38,967 nucleotides of DNA from a bacterium (GCA_021372515.1 JAJFUG010000023.1:1-38967); one strand, 5' to 3'. Positions 28,824 through 37,850 are shown, counted from the stretch's first letter. Notes: a model not told the origin generated them from the letters alone. Made by a program: numbers and translations.

Positions 28824-29417
28824 ATGAGCAGAAAGTTAGTATTATTATTACTTATGTTAGCAGCACAGGGACAGTTGGTCGCCCAGGAGGCCAAATTCGG
28901 CTTTGTGGAGGACCAGCGTATCCTGAGAGACCTGCCGGCAGTCAAAGAGGTGCAGAAAATCCTGGACAAGGAAAATTCGATCTGGGATCAGCAGTTCTAC
29001 GACCGTCAGCAGTCGCTCAAGTCTGTCCTGGATTCCGTTGACACGGCCGAGAAGGCGTTTCTCGCCTTGCAGAAAGCGTTGCGGGAAGGGACCGACACCT
29101 CTACCGTCAAAGCCGATACGGTGGCGCAGAAAGATGAACTGAAGCGTCTTCTGCGGAAAGCCGAGCAGGGAAAAAAGGAAGTGGTGGGGTTCTATCGCCG
29201 GATTTACGGGGACAGCGGCCTTCTCAAACGCCGCAACGCGGAGCTTAGCCAGTCGGTGCTGGAGCGGGTCAACCGGGCGATAAGCGAGAAGGGGAGTCAG
29301 CTTGGCTTCACCGCGATTTTCGACTCTTCAGTGCTTTTGTACGTTGATCAGGAGTACAACATCACCGACCAGGTGATGGAGGCGCTGAACATGCAGACGG
29401 ACCAGAAAGCGCGCTGA
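28824..29417 (+). CDS. Skp/OmpH-type periplasmic chaperone, copy 2
   Basis: This 197-residue protein repeats the layout of copy 1: signal peptide (MSRKLVLLLLMLAAQGQLVA), AKFGFVEDQRILRDLP, coiled-coil arms and a matching end (GFTAIFDSSVLLYVDQEYN). The two copies have clearly diverged in the middle, so the duplication is old. The second probably works beside or together with the first. lpxD begins 16 nt later. Confidence 0.88.
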   Translation: MSRKLVLLLLMLAAQGQLVAQEAKFGFVEDQRILRDLPAVKEVQKILDKENSIWDQQFYDRQQSLKSVLDSVDTAEKAFLALQKALREGTDTSTVKADTVAQKDELKRLLRKAEQGKKEVVGFYRRIYGDSGLLKRRNAELSQSVLERVNRAISEKGSQLGFTAIFDSSVLLYVDQEYNITDQVMEALNMQTDQKAR

Positions 29418-29433
29418 GACAGGAGTACCAAAG

Positions 29434-30483
29434 TTGCCAAAGTACTGTTTGGGTGAGATAGCCGAAAAAGTGAACGGCAAGGTCAGAGGTAACCCGAACG
29501 TTGAGATATCGGGAGTGGCTGGTCTGGAGGAAGCCCGCGACGGGGACATTTCGTTCCTGGCCAACCCCAAATACCTGAGCCGCCTCGGAAGCACCAACGC
29601 CGCCGCGGTGATAATAAGCGAGAACAACGGGCATGTGCCGGACAAGCGGAACTATCTGCTGGTCGACAACCCGTACATGAGTTTTCTCCACACCGTGGAG
29701 CTGTTCTATCCGCAGAGCCGCAATTTCGTTCCCGGGATCCATCCCACCGCGGTGGTCGACCCGAGCGCAACTATAGAGGCCGGGGTGTATATCGGCCCGC
29801 TGGTGGTGGTGGAGCCGAATGCCCATATCGGCGAGGGCAGCATCCTGCAGGCCCGCAGCTACGTGGGCGAGTATTCGCGGATCGGCGCCCAGACCCGTCT
29901 GATGCCGGGTGTGACTGTCCTGGACCATGTCACAGTGGGACAGCGCTGCCTCCTGCAGAGCGGGTGCGTGCTGGGCGGGGACGGGTTTGGGTTTGTCTGC
30001 GACCGTCGCGGCGTGCAGCAGAAAGTGCCCCAGGTGAGCGGTCTGGTGCTGGGCGATGATGTCGAGGTGGGGGCCAACACCACGATCGACCGCGGCACCC
30101 TGGCCCCGACCCGGATCGGCAACGGGGTTAAGTTCGACAACTTGGTGCATATCGCGCACAACGTGGAAATAGGGGACAACACCCTGGTGGTGGCCCAGGT
30201 GGGCGTGAGTGGCTCGACCAAGGTCGGGCGGAGTGTGATCCTGGCCGGACAGGCCGGGGTGGGCGGCCACCTGCGGATCGGCGACCGGGTCAAGGTGGGC
30301 GCTCAGGCAGGCGTTACAAAGAGCATACCGGTGGATGCCGAGGTCTCGGGTTATCCCGCTCGTCCGCACCACGAGTCCTTACGTTCGCAGGCTCTGATTT
30401 CACGATTGCCGCAGATGATTGATACTGTCAAGGGCTTACTGGAACGGGTCCGCCGTCTCGAAAACGGTTCCAAATCCAGTTGA
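29434..30483 (+). CDS. lpxD: LpxD, UDP-3-O-acylglucosamine N-acyltransferase
   Basis: LpxD adds the second acyl chain in lipid A synthesis. The TTG start at 29434 gives 349 residues beginning MPKYCLGEIAEKVNG. The N-terminal uridine-binding part holds ISGVAGLEEARDGDISFL. The remainder is a left-handed beta-helix of hexapeptide repeats, with the catalytic histidine region NLVHIAHNVEIGDN and GQAGVGGHLRIGD. A short C-terminal helix follows. AGGAG lies before the start. Confidence 0.95.
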   Translation: MPKYCLGEIAEKVNGKVRGNPNVEISGVAGLEEARDGDISFLANPKYLSRLGSTNAAAVIISENNGHVPDKRNYLLVDNPYMSFLHTVELFYPQSRNFVPGIHPTAVVDPSATIEAGVYIGPLVVVEPNAHIGEGSILQARSYVGEYSRIGAQTRLMPGVTVLDHVTVGQRCLLQSGCVLGGDGFGFVCDRRGVQQKVPQVSGLVLGDDVEVGANTTIDRGTLAPTRIGNGVKFDNLVHIAHNVEIGDNTLVVAQVGVSGSTKVGRSVILAGQAGVGGHLRIGDRVKVGAQAGVTKSIPVDAEVSGYPARPHHESLRSQALISRLPQMIDTVKGLLERVRRLENGSKSS

Positions 30484-30639
30484 GCCTTGTTTTTCAGCCG
30501 TGGCGTTGATAACGGAGCCTCCAGGGCCTTTGGCTCGGGAGGCCGAGTTGTAGGCAGGTGCTAAATGGATGCGCTTGCTGGTTCAGAAAATAGCAGAGAT
30601 TGCCTTTCTATAAGGCTTCTAACGGATAAGGAGAGGTTG

Positions 30640-32031
30640 GTGAAGCAGAAGACCATAGCCCGGCCTGTCAGTTGTTCTGGAATCGGGATACACACGGGTG
30701 TGCACACGACTGTCAAGTTCTGCCCTGCCGAGGTAAACACCGGCGTAGTGTTTATCCGCACGGACATGGAAAACCAGCCGGTCATTCCGGCCCGTGTCGA
30801 GAATGTGAGCAGTGTCAACCGCGGCACCACTATCTCCAGCAACGGCGCCAAGGTCTATACGGTGGAGCACGTGCTGGCCGCGGTGGCCGGGCTGGGGATC
30901 GACAACCTGCGCATCGAGCTGGACGGGATCGAGACCCCGGTGGGGGACGGCAGTTCGCATGTGTTTGTCACGGCCCTGGAAAGCGCCGGGGTGGTCGAGC
31001 AGGAGGCGGCCCGGAAAGTGGCGGTCCTCACCGAGCCGCTCACCTTCGAGGAGAACGGCGTGCATTTCCTGCTCCTGCCCAGCGACAGCCTCAAGATCAG
31101 TTTCCACATCGAGTACCCCAACCCCATAGTCGGCTGCCAGTTCGATTCCATAGAGATCACGCCCGAGAATTTCCGCAAGTACATCTCCATCGCCCGCACC
31201 TTCGCTTTCCTGGACGACATCGAGGGGCTGAAGAAAGCAGGACTGATCAAGGGCGGGAGCTTGGACAACGCGGTGGTGATCGACAAGGACCGCATCCTCA
31301 ACGACGATCCGCTGCGCTCCCCCAAGGAGCTGGTCCGCCACAAGATTCTCGATCTGCTGGGGGATGTGTTCCTGCTGGGGATGCCGATCCAGGCGCATAT
31401 CATCGCCTCCAAGAGCGGGCACCCGACCAACATATCCCTGGTGCGCAAACTGCGCGAGCACCTGGCCCGCCAGGACCAGGCCGCGGCCGTGGAGGACATC
31501 TCTGTCCCGGCGGAGGGCCGTCAGCTCATCGGGCGGGCCGGTTCGGATATGCCTCCGGGTGATATCCGCGGGATGGTCATGGGGATCAAGGAGATCATGG
31601 CCAAGATACCGCACCGCTACCCGTTCCTGCTGGTGGACCGGATCCTGCATTTCGAGGCTGAGAAGCGGGTCGTGGGCCTGAAAAACGTCTCGATGAACGA
31701 GCACTTCTTCCAGGGGCATTTCCCCGGACACCCGATCATGCCGGGGGTGCTGATCATCGAGGCCATGGGTCAGACTGGCGGGCTGCTGCTGATGAACAGC
31801 GTCCCGGAGCCGGAGAACAAGGTGATGTATTTCATGAGCCTGGACCAGATCAAGTTCCGCAAGCCGGTTTTCCCGGGGGATCAGCTCAGGATGGAAGTGG
31901 AGATGATCAAGTTCCGCCACCGTATCTGCAAGATGTACGGACGCAGCTACGTGGGCGATGACCTGGTGGCCGAGGCCGAGATGACCGCCATGGTCGTCGA
32001 CCGTGACCGTCTGCCGGATACGGGTGTCTGA
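30640..32031 (+). CDS. lpxC/fabZ: Fused LpxC deacetylase and FabZ dehydratase
   Basis: The GTG at 30640 has AAGGAG at 6 nt and places VKQKTIARPV in register with E. coli LpxC (MIKQRTL); an upstream ATG at 30565 is less likely. The 464-residue protein has LpxC in residues about 1-300: E76-H77 of the zinc site (YTVEHVLAAVAG), ARTFAFLDDIE, HKILDLLGD and SGHPTN. A linker leads to FabZ in residues about 310-464: the catalytic histidine in KIPHRYPFLLVDR, then HFPGHPIMPGVLIIEAMGQ with its glutamate. LpxC commits UDP-acylglucosamine to lipid A. FabZ dehydrates 3-hydroxyacyl-ACP. Both compete for the same hydroxyacyl pool, so the fusion may balance LPS and phospholipid. Such fusions are known in Bacteroidetes and relatives. 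Confidence 0.96.
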   Translation: MKQKTIARPVSCSGIGIHTGVHTTVKFCPAEVNTGVVFIRTDMENQPVIPARVENVSSVNRGTTISSNGAKVYTVEHVLAAVAGLGIDNLRIELDGIETPVGDGSSHVFVTALESAGVVEQEAARKVAVLTEPLTFEENGVHFLLLPSDSLKISFHIEYPNPIVGCQFDSIEITPENFRKYISIARTFAFLDDIEGLKKAGLIKGGSLDNAVVIDKDRILNDDPLRSPKELVRHKILDLLGDVFLLGMPIQAHIIASKSGHPTNISLVRKLREHLARQDQAAAVEDISVPAEGRQLIGRAGSDMPPGDIRGMVMGIKEIMAKIPHRYPFLLVDRILHFEAEKRVVGLKNVSMNEHFFQGHFPGHPIMPGVLIIEAMGQTGGLLLMNSVPEPENKVMYFMSLDQIKFRKPVFPGDQLRMEVEMIKFRHRICKMYGRSYVGDDLVAEAEMTAMVVDRDRLPDTGV

Positions 32032-32160
32032 GTGGAAGGTGGCTGTTTTGCAGACAGTAAGCTGCACAAGAGGAAACAGAATGCTTATCAGCGCCGGCAA
32101 AGCCCGGACTGGATTGTGAATTCGGCCCCTGAGTCAGGGGCCTGCCGCGAGGAAAGAAAA

Positions 32161-32931
32161 TTGGCCATTCATCCAACCGCGATAATCGATCCCTCGGCAG
32201 AGATCGCCGGGGACGTGGAGGTCGGTCCTTATACGGTGATCGGCCCGAACGTGAAGATCGGCCCGGGCACAGTGCTCGGACCGCACGTCTTCATCTACAA
32301 GAACACCACCATCGGACGGGATTGCCGTCTCTGGAACGGGGCCGCCCTGGGCGCCGACAGCCAGGACCTCAAGTACACCGGCCAGCCGACCTATCTCGAA
32401 ATCGCCGACCGCACCACGATCCGCGAGTTCGCCACCCTGAACCGCGCCACCACCGAGGGCTGCGCCACCCATGTGGGCAGCGACTGCCTGATCATGGCCT
32501 ATTCGCACGTGGCGCACGATTGTAATGTGGGCGACAACGTGATCCTCTCCAATGCGGTCAACATGGCCGGGCATGTCACGATCGGCGACTTCGCCATAAT
32601 CAGCGGCCTGACCTGCATCCACCAGTTCGTGCACGTGGGTGTGCATAGCTTCATCGGTGGGGGCAGCCGGGTGCCCAAGGATGTGCCGCCCTACGTGATG
32701 GCCGTGGGCAACCCGATCATGCTCAACGGCCTGAACACCGTGGGCCTTCAGCGCCGCGGGTTCAGCGAGGAGGTGCGCCTGGAGCTCAAGCGCGCCTACA
32801 AGATATTCTTCCGCAGCCAGTACAACATCTCGCAGGCCTTGGAAATCGCGCGCACCGAGCTGAAACAGCTCCCGGAGATCAAGATTTTCAACGATTTCAT
32901 CGCCCGCTCCGAGCGCGGCGTGCTGGTCTGA
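32161..32931 (+). CDS. lpxA: LpxA, acyl-ACP-UDP-GlcNAc O-acyltransferase
   Basis: TTG at 32161 has GAGGA at 7 nt and yields 256 residues starting AIHPTAIIDPSAEI, as in the family (E. coli 262); the frame extends further upstream without homology. The hexapeptide beta-helix, the catalytic histidine region YSHVAHDCNVGDNV and SGLTCIHQFVHVG, and the C-terminal helices starting NTVGLQRRGFS are all present. LpxA performs the first step of lipid A synthesis. It ends the bam-skp-lpx group; lpxB does not follow, so the disaccharide synthase must lie elsewhere. Confidence 0.95.
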   Translation: MAIHPTAIIDPSAEIAGDVEVGPYTVIGPNVKIGPGTVLGPHVFIYKNTTIGRDCRLWNGAALGADSQDLKYTGQPTYLEIADRTTIREFATLNRATTEGCATHVGSDCLIMAYSHVAHDCNVGDNVILSNAVNMAGHVTIGDFAIISGLTCIHQFVHVGVHSFIGGGSRVPKDVPPYVMAVGNPIMLNGLNTVGLQRRGFSEEVRLELKRAYKIFFRSQYNISQALEIARTELKQLPEIKIFNDFIARSERGVLV

Positions 32932-33023
32932 GGTGAAGGGTCTGCGAAGTGGTGTTTGTTTGAAATAGGCAGGTTGTGTGGTGATTTGACAACAATGTCC
33001 GATTGATTCTCTTATAAAGACCT

Positions 33024-33049
33024 GTAGGGGCGGGCCCATGTGTCCGCCC
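33024..33049. repeat. GTAGGGGCG palindromic repeat, copy 5
   Basis: The 26-bp element (GTAGGGGCGGGC ... GTCCGCCC) lies between lpxA and the MFS gene and abuts copy 6, which is in the opposite orientation. Confidence 0.8.
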
Positions 33050-33075
33050 GGGCGCACACGCGGGTGCGCCCCTGC
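33050..33075. repeat. GTAGGGGCG-type palindromic repeat, copy 6 (inverted)
   Basis: Read on the minus strand it begins GCAGGGGCGCACC and ends GTGCGCCC, a variant with GCAG in place of GTAG. Together with copy 5 it forms a 52-bp head-to-head pair with no spacer. Confidence 0.7.
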
Positions 33076-33173
33076 ATTAGATGCAATAGTTTTTGACCCC
33101 CTAATGGGATCAGGCCGGTCTAAAGCGCCTGATTCCCCTTCCTGCTCAGTATAACCGAAAGCCGAGGTTCCCG

Positions 33174-34361
33174 ATGGCCCGGTTGTACGTCCTGTTCGCC
33201 GCGGTTTACCTGCTCGAAGGCGTTACCGAAGTCCCGTTCATCCTGAACGTGTACCTGAGCAAGGTGATGCAGTTCAGCCCGTCCCAGGTGGCGCAGACCC
33301 TGTTCCTGGGCGGGATGTGGTTCATCCTGCTCAAGCCGGTGCTGGGCTTTGTCGCCGATTTCTGGCGGCGGTTCAGCACGCGGGTCGCCCTGGGCCTGGG
33401 AGTCCTCTGCTCGGCGGGCGGCTGGCTGCTGATCGCACGGGCGCAGACCCAGGCCGCGATGATCGCCGGGGTGAGCCTCAAGGTGGTGGCGATCGCTCTG
33501 CTGGATGTGCTGATCGACGGGATGATCGTGTCGGTGAGCCATGCGAAAAACCGCAGCCTGATCCAGAGCATAGTCTACGCCGCCCGGTTCGGCGGGGGGA
33601 TGCTCTGCGCCAACTGGGCCGGCGGGATGATCACCGAGAGCACGGCCGCGTTCACCCAGATTTATTATGTGTTCTCGCTGGCCTCCCTGGCCGTGCTCCT
33701 GCCGGTGTTCCTCTACCGCAAACGTTATGTCGAGGCGGGGCAGGCCGCGGGCGAGCCGGAAACGGCAGAGGTTCAGCCCGAGGCGGCCCTCACTTTCAGC
33801 CAGCGCCTGGGGCAGATACGCACCCCGGCCTTTTTCTGGCTTTTCGCCCTGCTGTTCCTGGTCGCCTTCGGGGTGGACACCTCCACCTTTTTCGACCCGG
33901 TGCTGGAGGAGCGGTTCAGCGGCGAGTTCCTGGGGGCGATCACCACGGCCTACTATGTGGGTATCCTGGCCGGGATCGGGGCGTTCCCCCTGGCGCGGCG
34001 GCGGTTCGGGATGCGGCCGGTGTTCGTGGCCTCGCTGATCGGCTGGTCGCTGGTGGAGATATCGTGCCTGGGGATACAGACCTGGAACGGGCACGGGCTG
34101 TATTTCCTCGGCGGGTTTTTCAACGCCTGGAGCAGCATCGCGCTTTTGACCGTGGCCACGGCCATGTGCAAGATACGCGGGGTGGAGACATTCGCCTTTG
34201 CCACGGCGGTCTCGTTCAAGAACCTGATGGACCAGAGCAACGTGCTTCTGGGCGGCTACGTGATGGAGTGGCTGGGCCTGACCTGGCTGTTTGTCATCTC
34301 GGCGCTCTGCGGGCTGTTGCCGTTCCTGGTGCTGCACAAGCTGGCGTTTGAGGAGGTGTAG
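33174..34361 (+). CDS. MFS transporter, possibly folate/biopterin-transporter-like
   Basis: The 395-residue, highly hydrophobic protein shows about twelve membrane segments in two halves around a charged loop (residues about 185-215, EAGQAAGEPETAEVQPE). The motif between TM2 and TM3, FILLKPVLGFVADFWRR, resembles the LPWxxKPxxGxxSD region of the folate/biopterin transporter branch. The substrate is unknown. It stands alone between the lpx genes and the AT-rich gene. Confidence 0.8.
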   Translation: MARLYVLFAAVYLLEGVTEVPFILNVYLSKVMQFSPSQVAQTLFLGGMWFILLKPVLGFVADFWRRFSTRVALGLGVLCSAGGWLLIARAQTQAAMIAGVSLKVVAIALLDVLIDGMIVSVSHAKNRSLIQSIVYAARFGGGMLCANWAGGMITESTAAFTQIYYVFSLASLAVLLPVFLYRKRYVEAGQAAGEPETAEVQPEAALTFSQRLGQIRTPAFFWLFALLFLVAFGVDTSTFFDPVLEERFSGEFLGAITTAYYVGILAGIGAFPLARRRFGMRPVFVASLIGWSLVEISCLGIQTWNGHGLYFLGGFFNAWSSIALLTVATAMCKIRGVETFAFATAVSFKNLMDQSNVLLGGYVMEWLGLTWLFVISALCGLLPFLVLHKLAFEEV

Positions 34362-34411
34362 GGTTCGCATTTTTAAAGATTATATGATGAAATAAGGTGA
34401 TATAAAATCAT

Positions 34412-35902
34412 ATGGGAAAAGTATTTCAACATAACGAAGGGGTGACTGAGGCTGAAAGATATTTGCAATATTTATGCAATAAAACATTTTTGTCTATGTG
34501 GAGTTATCCTGGATTGTTTAAAAGTCCAGGGAAGGAATTGTGTGATTTGTTGGTCGTTTTTGATAACCACATAATCATTTTTTCAGATAAATATTGTAAA
34601 TTCCCGGAAACTGATTGTCTATCAAAGGATTGGAGCCGCTGGTATAAAAGAGCTATTGAGAAATCAGTGTATCAGGCTTGGGGAGCAGAACGTTGGATAA
34701 AGAATTTCCCAGAAAGAATTTTTACGGATAGAAAAGCAAAAGACAAATTGCCATTTTTGCTACCGGATATCGGAGATGCAAATATTTCACTAATTGTTGT
34801 AGCCCATGATGTGGCAAGGAGATGTGCTAAGGATTTGGGAGGTAGCGGAAGTTTAATGATACGATCCGATTTGGATGGGATTCAAAATGTTGCTAAGCCT
34901 TTCTTTATAGGTGATTATGATAAATCGAAGACTTTTGTGCATATTCTGGACGACATTACGTTAAACGCTATATTAGGCAAGCTCGATACTATTGCTGATT
35001 TTACCTCATATTTAACAAAAAAAGAACAGCTGTTTAGGTCGGATAAAATAGTTATAGCGGCGGGCGAAGAAGATTTATTAGCACACTATCTTGCTAATAT
35101 TGATAGAGACGGTATGCATGGTTTTGATCTGCCACCGAGTGTGAATTTAGTGGATTTTCCTGAAGGACTTTGGTTTGGCTTTATACATAGTGATACATTT
35201 AGAAAGCAGCAAGAAGAAGATACTATAAGTTATTTTTGGGATGATCTTATAGACAGATCAAGTAATCATGCATTCGATGGCACACAATATTTTGCAGAAC
35301 CTTCTGGAATACTATCAACTGAGAGAATCCTTAGACTTCTCGCAAAAGAATCGAGACTAAGTCGACGGGCTTTGTCAAAAGCATTTATCGATCTCTTGAA
35401 CAAAACGCCTTCTGATAAGCAAGCCACACGTTACTGTTTGTCTGGTGATAAGCGTAACTCTGGGACCACATATGTGTTTATGTTATACCCCAGGAAGGAA
35501 GATATAGAAGATAAGGAGTATAGAGAACAAAGGAAAGCGCTGCTAAAAGCTTTTTCTTATATTGCAAAAATGCGGATACCTGATTCAAAAAATATTATAG
35601 GTATTGCTACAGAATCGGGAGAACACATTGATGAAAGATCAGAAGACCTGCTTTATCTTGATGCATCCAATTGGACAAATGAGCAACAAGAAAGCACCAG
35701 ACAATTAATGGATGATTTTAAGCTTAAATCATATGTCAAAAAAAGCAAAATCATCGAAGAAGAATATCCGGATGTTACTACATATGACAAAGTACAGGAT
35801 GGGACAATACGAGAAAGCCTAAATAGAAACAAACCATGCCCTTGTGGCTCAGGGAAAAAATACAAAAAATGCTGTCAATATAATAATATGAATACTTCTT
35901 AA
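34412..35902 (+). CDS. AT-rich SEC-C motif protein with possible nuclease-like N-terminus
   Basis: This 496-residue protein is encoded by DNA that is obviously AT-rich compared with every neighbour, judged by eye at mid-30s % GC, with different codon choice (AAA, ATA, TTA). The last 30 residues include NKPCPCGSGKKYKKCC, a SEC-C zinc-binding motif, which in other proteins (SecA, nucleases, methionine aminopeptidases) serves as a binding tail. Near residues 40-60, GKELCDLLVVFDNHIIIFSDK resembles the core of PD-(D/E)xK/NERD-like nucleases, but the second acidic residue appears as serine. The middle is unrecognised. It has no operon partner. The composition points to recent transfer; a defence role is a guess. 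No strong ribosome-binding site is seen. Confidence 0.85.
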   Translation: MGKVFQHNEGVTEAERYLQYLCNKTFLSMWSYPGLFKSPGKELCDLLVVFDNHIIIFSDKYCKFPETDCLSKDWSRWYKRAIEKSVYQAWGAERWIKNFPERIFTDRKAKDKLPFLLPDIGDANISLIVVAHDVARRCAKDLGGSGSLMIRSDLDGIQNVAKPFFIGDYDKSKTFVHILDDITLNAILGKLDTIADFTSYLTKKEQLFRSDKIVIAAGEEDLLAHYLANIDRDGMHGFDLPPSVNLVDFPEGLWFGFIHSDTFRKQQEEDTISYFWDDLIDRSSNHAFDGTQYFAEPSGILSTERILRLLAKESRLSRRALSKAFIDLLNKTPSDKQATRYCLSGDKRNSGTTYVFMLYPRKEDIEDKEYREQRKALLKAFSYIAKMRIPDSKNIIGIATESGEHIDERSEDLLYLDASNWTNEQQESTRQLMDDFKLKSYVKKSKIIEEEYPDVTTYDKVQDGTIRESLNRNKPCPCGSGKKYKKCCQYNNMNTS

Positions 35903-35954
35903 TTGTAAAAATAGCGTAATGATGTTCTTGTAGTCTCACTTTTTGCTCAGTTCC

Positions 35955-36098
35955 ACACACCCCGTCGGCTGCGCCGCCACCCCTCTTTTTAGAGGGGAAT
36001 AAAAAGCACCAATTTCCAACCTGTCTGCGAATCACTGGATGTGGCAGTAAAAATCCCCTCTCGAGAGGGGTGCCCGCCTTGAGGCGGGCGGGGTGTGT
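35955..36098. repeat. MITE-like element with 50-bp imperfect terminal inverted repeats
   Basis: The left arm (35955-36005, starting ACACACCCCGTCGGC) and the right arm (36049-36098, ending CGGGGTGTGT) are imperfect inverted copies, enclosing about 43 bp. Each arm contains its own hairpin: CCCCTC-TTTTTA-GAGGGG on the left, and the palindromes CCCCTCTCGAGAGGGG (36055-36070) and GCCCGCC-TTGA-GGCGGGC (36072-36089) on the right. No open reading frame is inside. It lies 53 bp after the AT-rich gene. The structure fits a non-autonomous mobile or repeated palindromic element. Confidence 0.8.
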
Positions 36099-36191
36099 TA
36101 CGTATGGAAAACTGCTATCAGACTTGTTCCGGTGGCGGTTTTATTGTTTCTGAGACAGCACTCCTTAAACCCCCGGAAGGAGCGGCGGCAG

Positions 36192-37850
36192 ATGGGACGC
36201 ATACTTGCCGTTTTCGCATTCCTGTTCCTGCAAGCCGCCCTGGCCCACGCCGAGCCTGCCAAAGCCACGTTCCTGCCGCACGAGCTGATTTTCGACAGCC
36301 AGGGTCACACCCTGGCCTGGTACCAGCCGGGCACGCCCGGGGCGGCCTACGCGCATGTCTGCGGCCTGGCCGTGGACTTCCTCCTCAAGCGCGTGCCGGT
36401 GGAGCCCACCTCCGGCCTCAAGCTCTATTTCGTGCACCCCGAGTTCAGCGGCCCCGCGCAGTCGCCGGACTACGACAAAGGCACCACCGGGCTGGACTGG
36501 ACCCACAACCCGGCCTGCACGTTCGCCGGGTTTGTCCAGAGCCTGGCCCTGGACTGGCGCACGTTCTCGGGCGACAGCTCCTGTCTGCCCCTGGTGCGCG
36601 AGTGCCTGGACCACGTGCTGAAGCATGGCACCACGCCCGCCGGCTGGCCCTGGCCGAACTGCCCCTACGCAAGCTCCGACCCGCGCAGCCCGGTCTACCA
36701 GGGCGGCACCCGCTGGGAGATTGAGCGCCGCGGCGACGGCCTTCACTGCATCGAGCCGGACAAGGTGGGCGAGCTGGGAGTGGGCTACCTCCGGTTCTGG
36801 CAGGTCACCGGGGAGGAGCGGTTCCTGGCAGCCGCCCTGGACTGCGCGGATGTCCTGGCCGGGAAAGTCCGCGCCGTGAGCGCGGACACGGCCCGTTTCG
36901 CCGTGGACTACGACTGCCGCTCGCCCTGGCCGTTCCGGGTCAACGCCCGCACCGGAGCCGTGGTGGATGAGTACTGCTCCAACGTGATCGAGCCGGTGCG
37001 CCTGTTCGATGAGCTTCTGCGCCTGGACACGCGGATCGGATTGTCCGAGGAGCGCAGCCAGGCCTACTCCCGGGCGCGCGCCCTGGCCTGGGACTGGCTG
37101 TTCGCCAAGAACGGCCCCATCAAGACCTGTATCTGGAACGGCTATTTCGAGGACATCCCCAGCGACCCCCAGCGCGAGAACCGCGTGCAGGTGACCCCGA
37201 TGGAGACCGCCCGCTACATTCTCCAGCACCCGGAGTCCGACCGTTTCTGGCGACGGGATGTGGCGTACCTGCTCGGCTGGGTGGCCAGCGCTTTCGGCGA
37301 CAGCCTGGAGGGGATCAAGGAGCAGACCTGGTGCTACTCGCCCATGGGTAGCCACACCGCGCGCTATGCTTCTGTTTGCGCCCTGTACTATGAGAAAACG
37401 GGCGAGACGCGCTACCGGGACGAGGCCTATCATTTCTTCAATTTCGCCACCTACTGTTGCGAGGACAACGGCTATGTCTGGGTCGGGCCGGGCTGGTCCT
37501 CGTCCTGGTTCTCGGACGGCTACGGCGACTACATCCGTCATTTCCTGGCCGGGCTGGCCGCGGTGCCGCAGTGGGCCCCGGCGGACCAGGACCATATCCT
37601 GCGCTCCGGCTCCGTGGTGCAGAGCGTGAGCTACGGCCCGCAGTCCGTGGCCTACCGGACTTTCGACCCGCAGTCCGGGGAACTCATCCGCCTGCGCCGC
37701 AAGCCCAAAGCGGTCACTGTGGAGGGGGCTTCCCTCAAGGAGCGCGGCGACTCTAAGGCCGAGGGCTGGACCTGGAGCGGCCTTCCCGGCGGGGGCGGCC
37801 TGCTGCGCCTGCGCCACGACAACGGCAATACGGTCAGGATCAGTCTGTAA
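36192..37850 (+). CDS. Secreted protein, probable alpha-helical-toroid glycosidase-like
   Basis: ATG at 36192 has AAGGAG 9 nt upstream and starts a clear signal peptide (MGRILAVFAFLFLQ, cut after AHA); an upstream ATG at 36093 lies within the repeat element. The 552-residue protein is rich in W, Y and H with repeated helix pairs such as ELGVGYLRFWQVTGEERFLAAAL and ASVCALYYEKTGETRYRDEA, typical of six-hairpin glycosidases and lyases. A small beta domain follows from about residue 475. I cannot assign a CAZy family or catalytic residues. The next gene is a GH16 enzyme 84 nt away, which supports a polysaccharide role. Confidence 0.7.
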   Translation: MGRILAVFAFLFLQAALAHAEPAKATFLPHELIFDSQGHTLAWYQPGTPGAAYAHVCGLAVDFLLKRVPVEPTSGLKLYFVHPEFSGPAQSPDYDKGTTGLDWTHNPACTFAGFVQSLALDWRTFSGDSSCLPLVRECLDHVLKHGTTPAGWPWPNCPYASSDPRSPVYQGGTRWEIERRGDGLHCIEPDKVGELGVGYLRFWQVTGEERFLAAALDCADVLAGKVRAVSADTARFAVDYDCRSPWPFRVNARTGAVVDEYCSNVIEPVRLFDELLRLDTRIGLSEERSQAYSRARALAWDWLFAKNGPIKTCIWNGYFEDIPSDPQRENRVQVTPMETARYILQHPESDRFWRRDVAYLLGWVASAFGDSLEGIKEQTWCYSPMGSHTARYASVCALYYEKTGETRYRDEAYHFFNFATYCCEDNGYVWVGPGWSSSWFSDGYGDYIRHFLAGLAAVPQWAPADQDHILRSGSVVQSVSYGPQSVAYRTFDPQSGELIRLRRKPKAVTVEGASLKERGDSKAEGWTWSGLPGGGGLLRLRHDNGNTVRISL

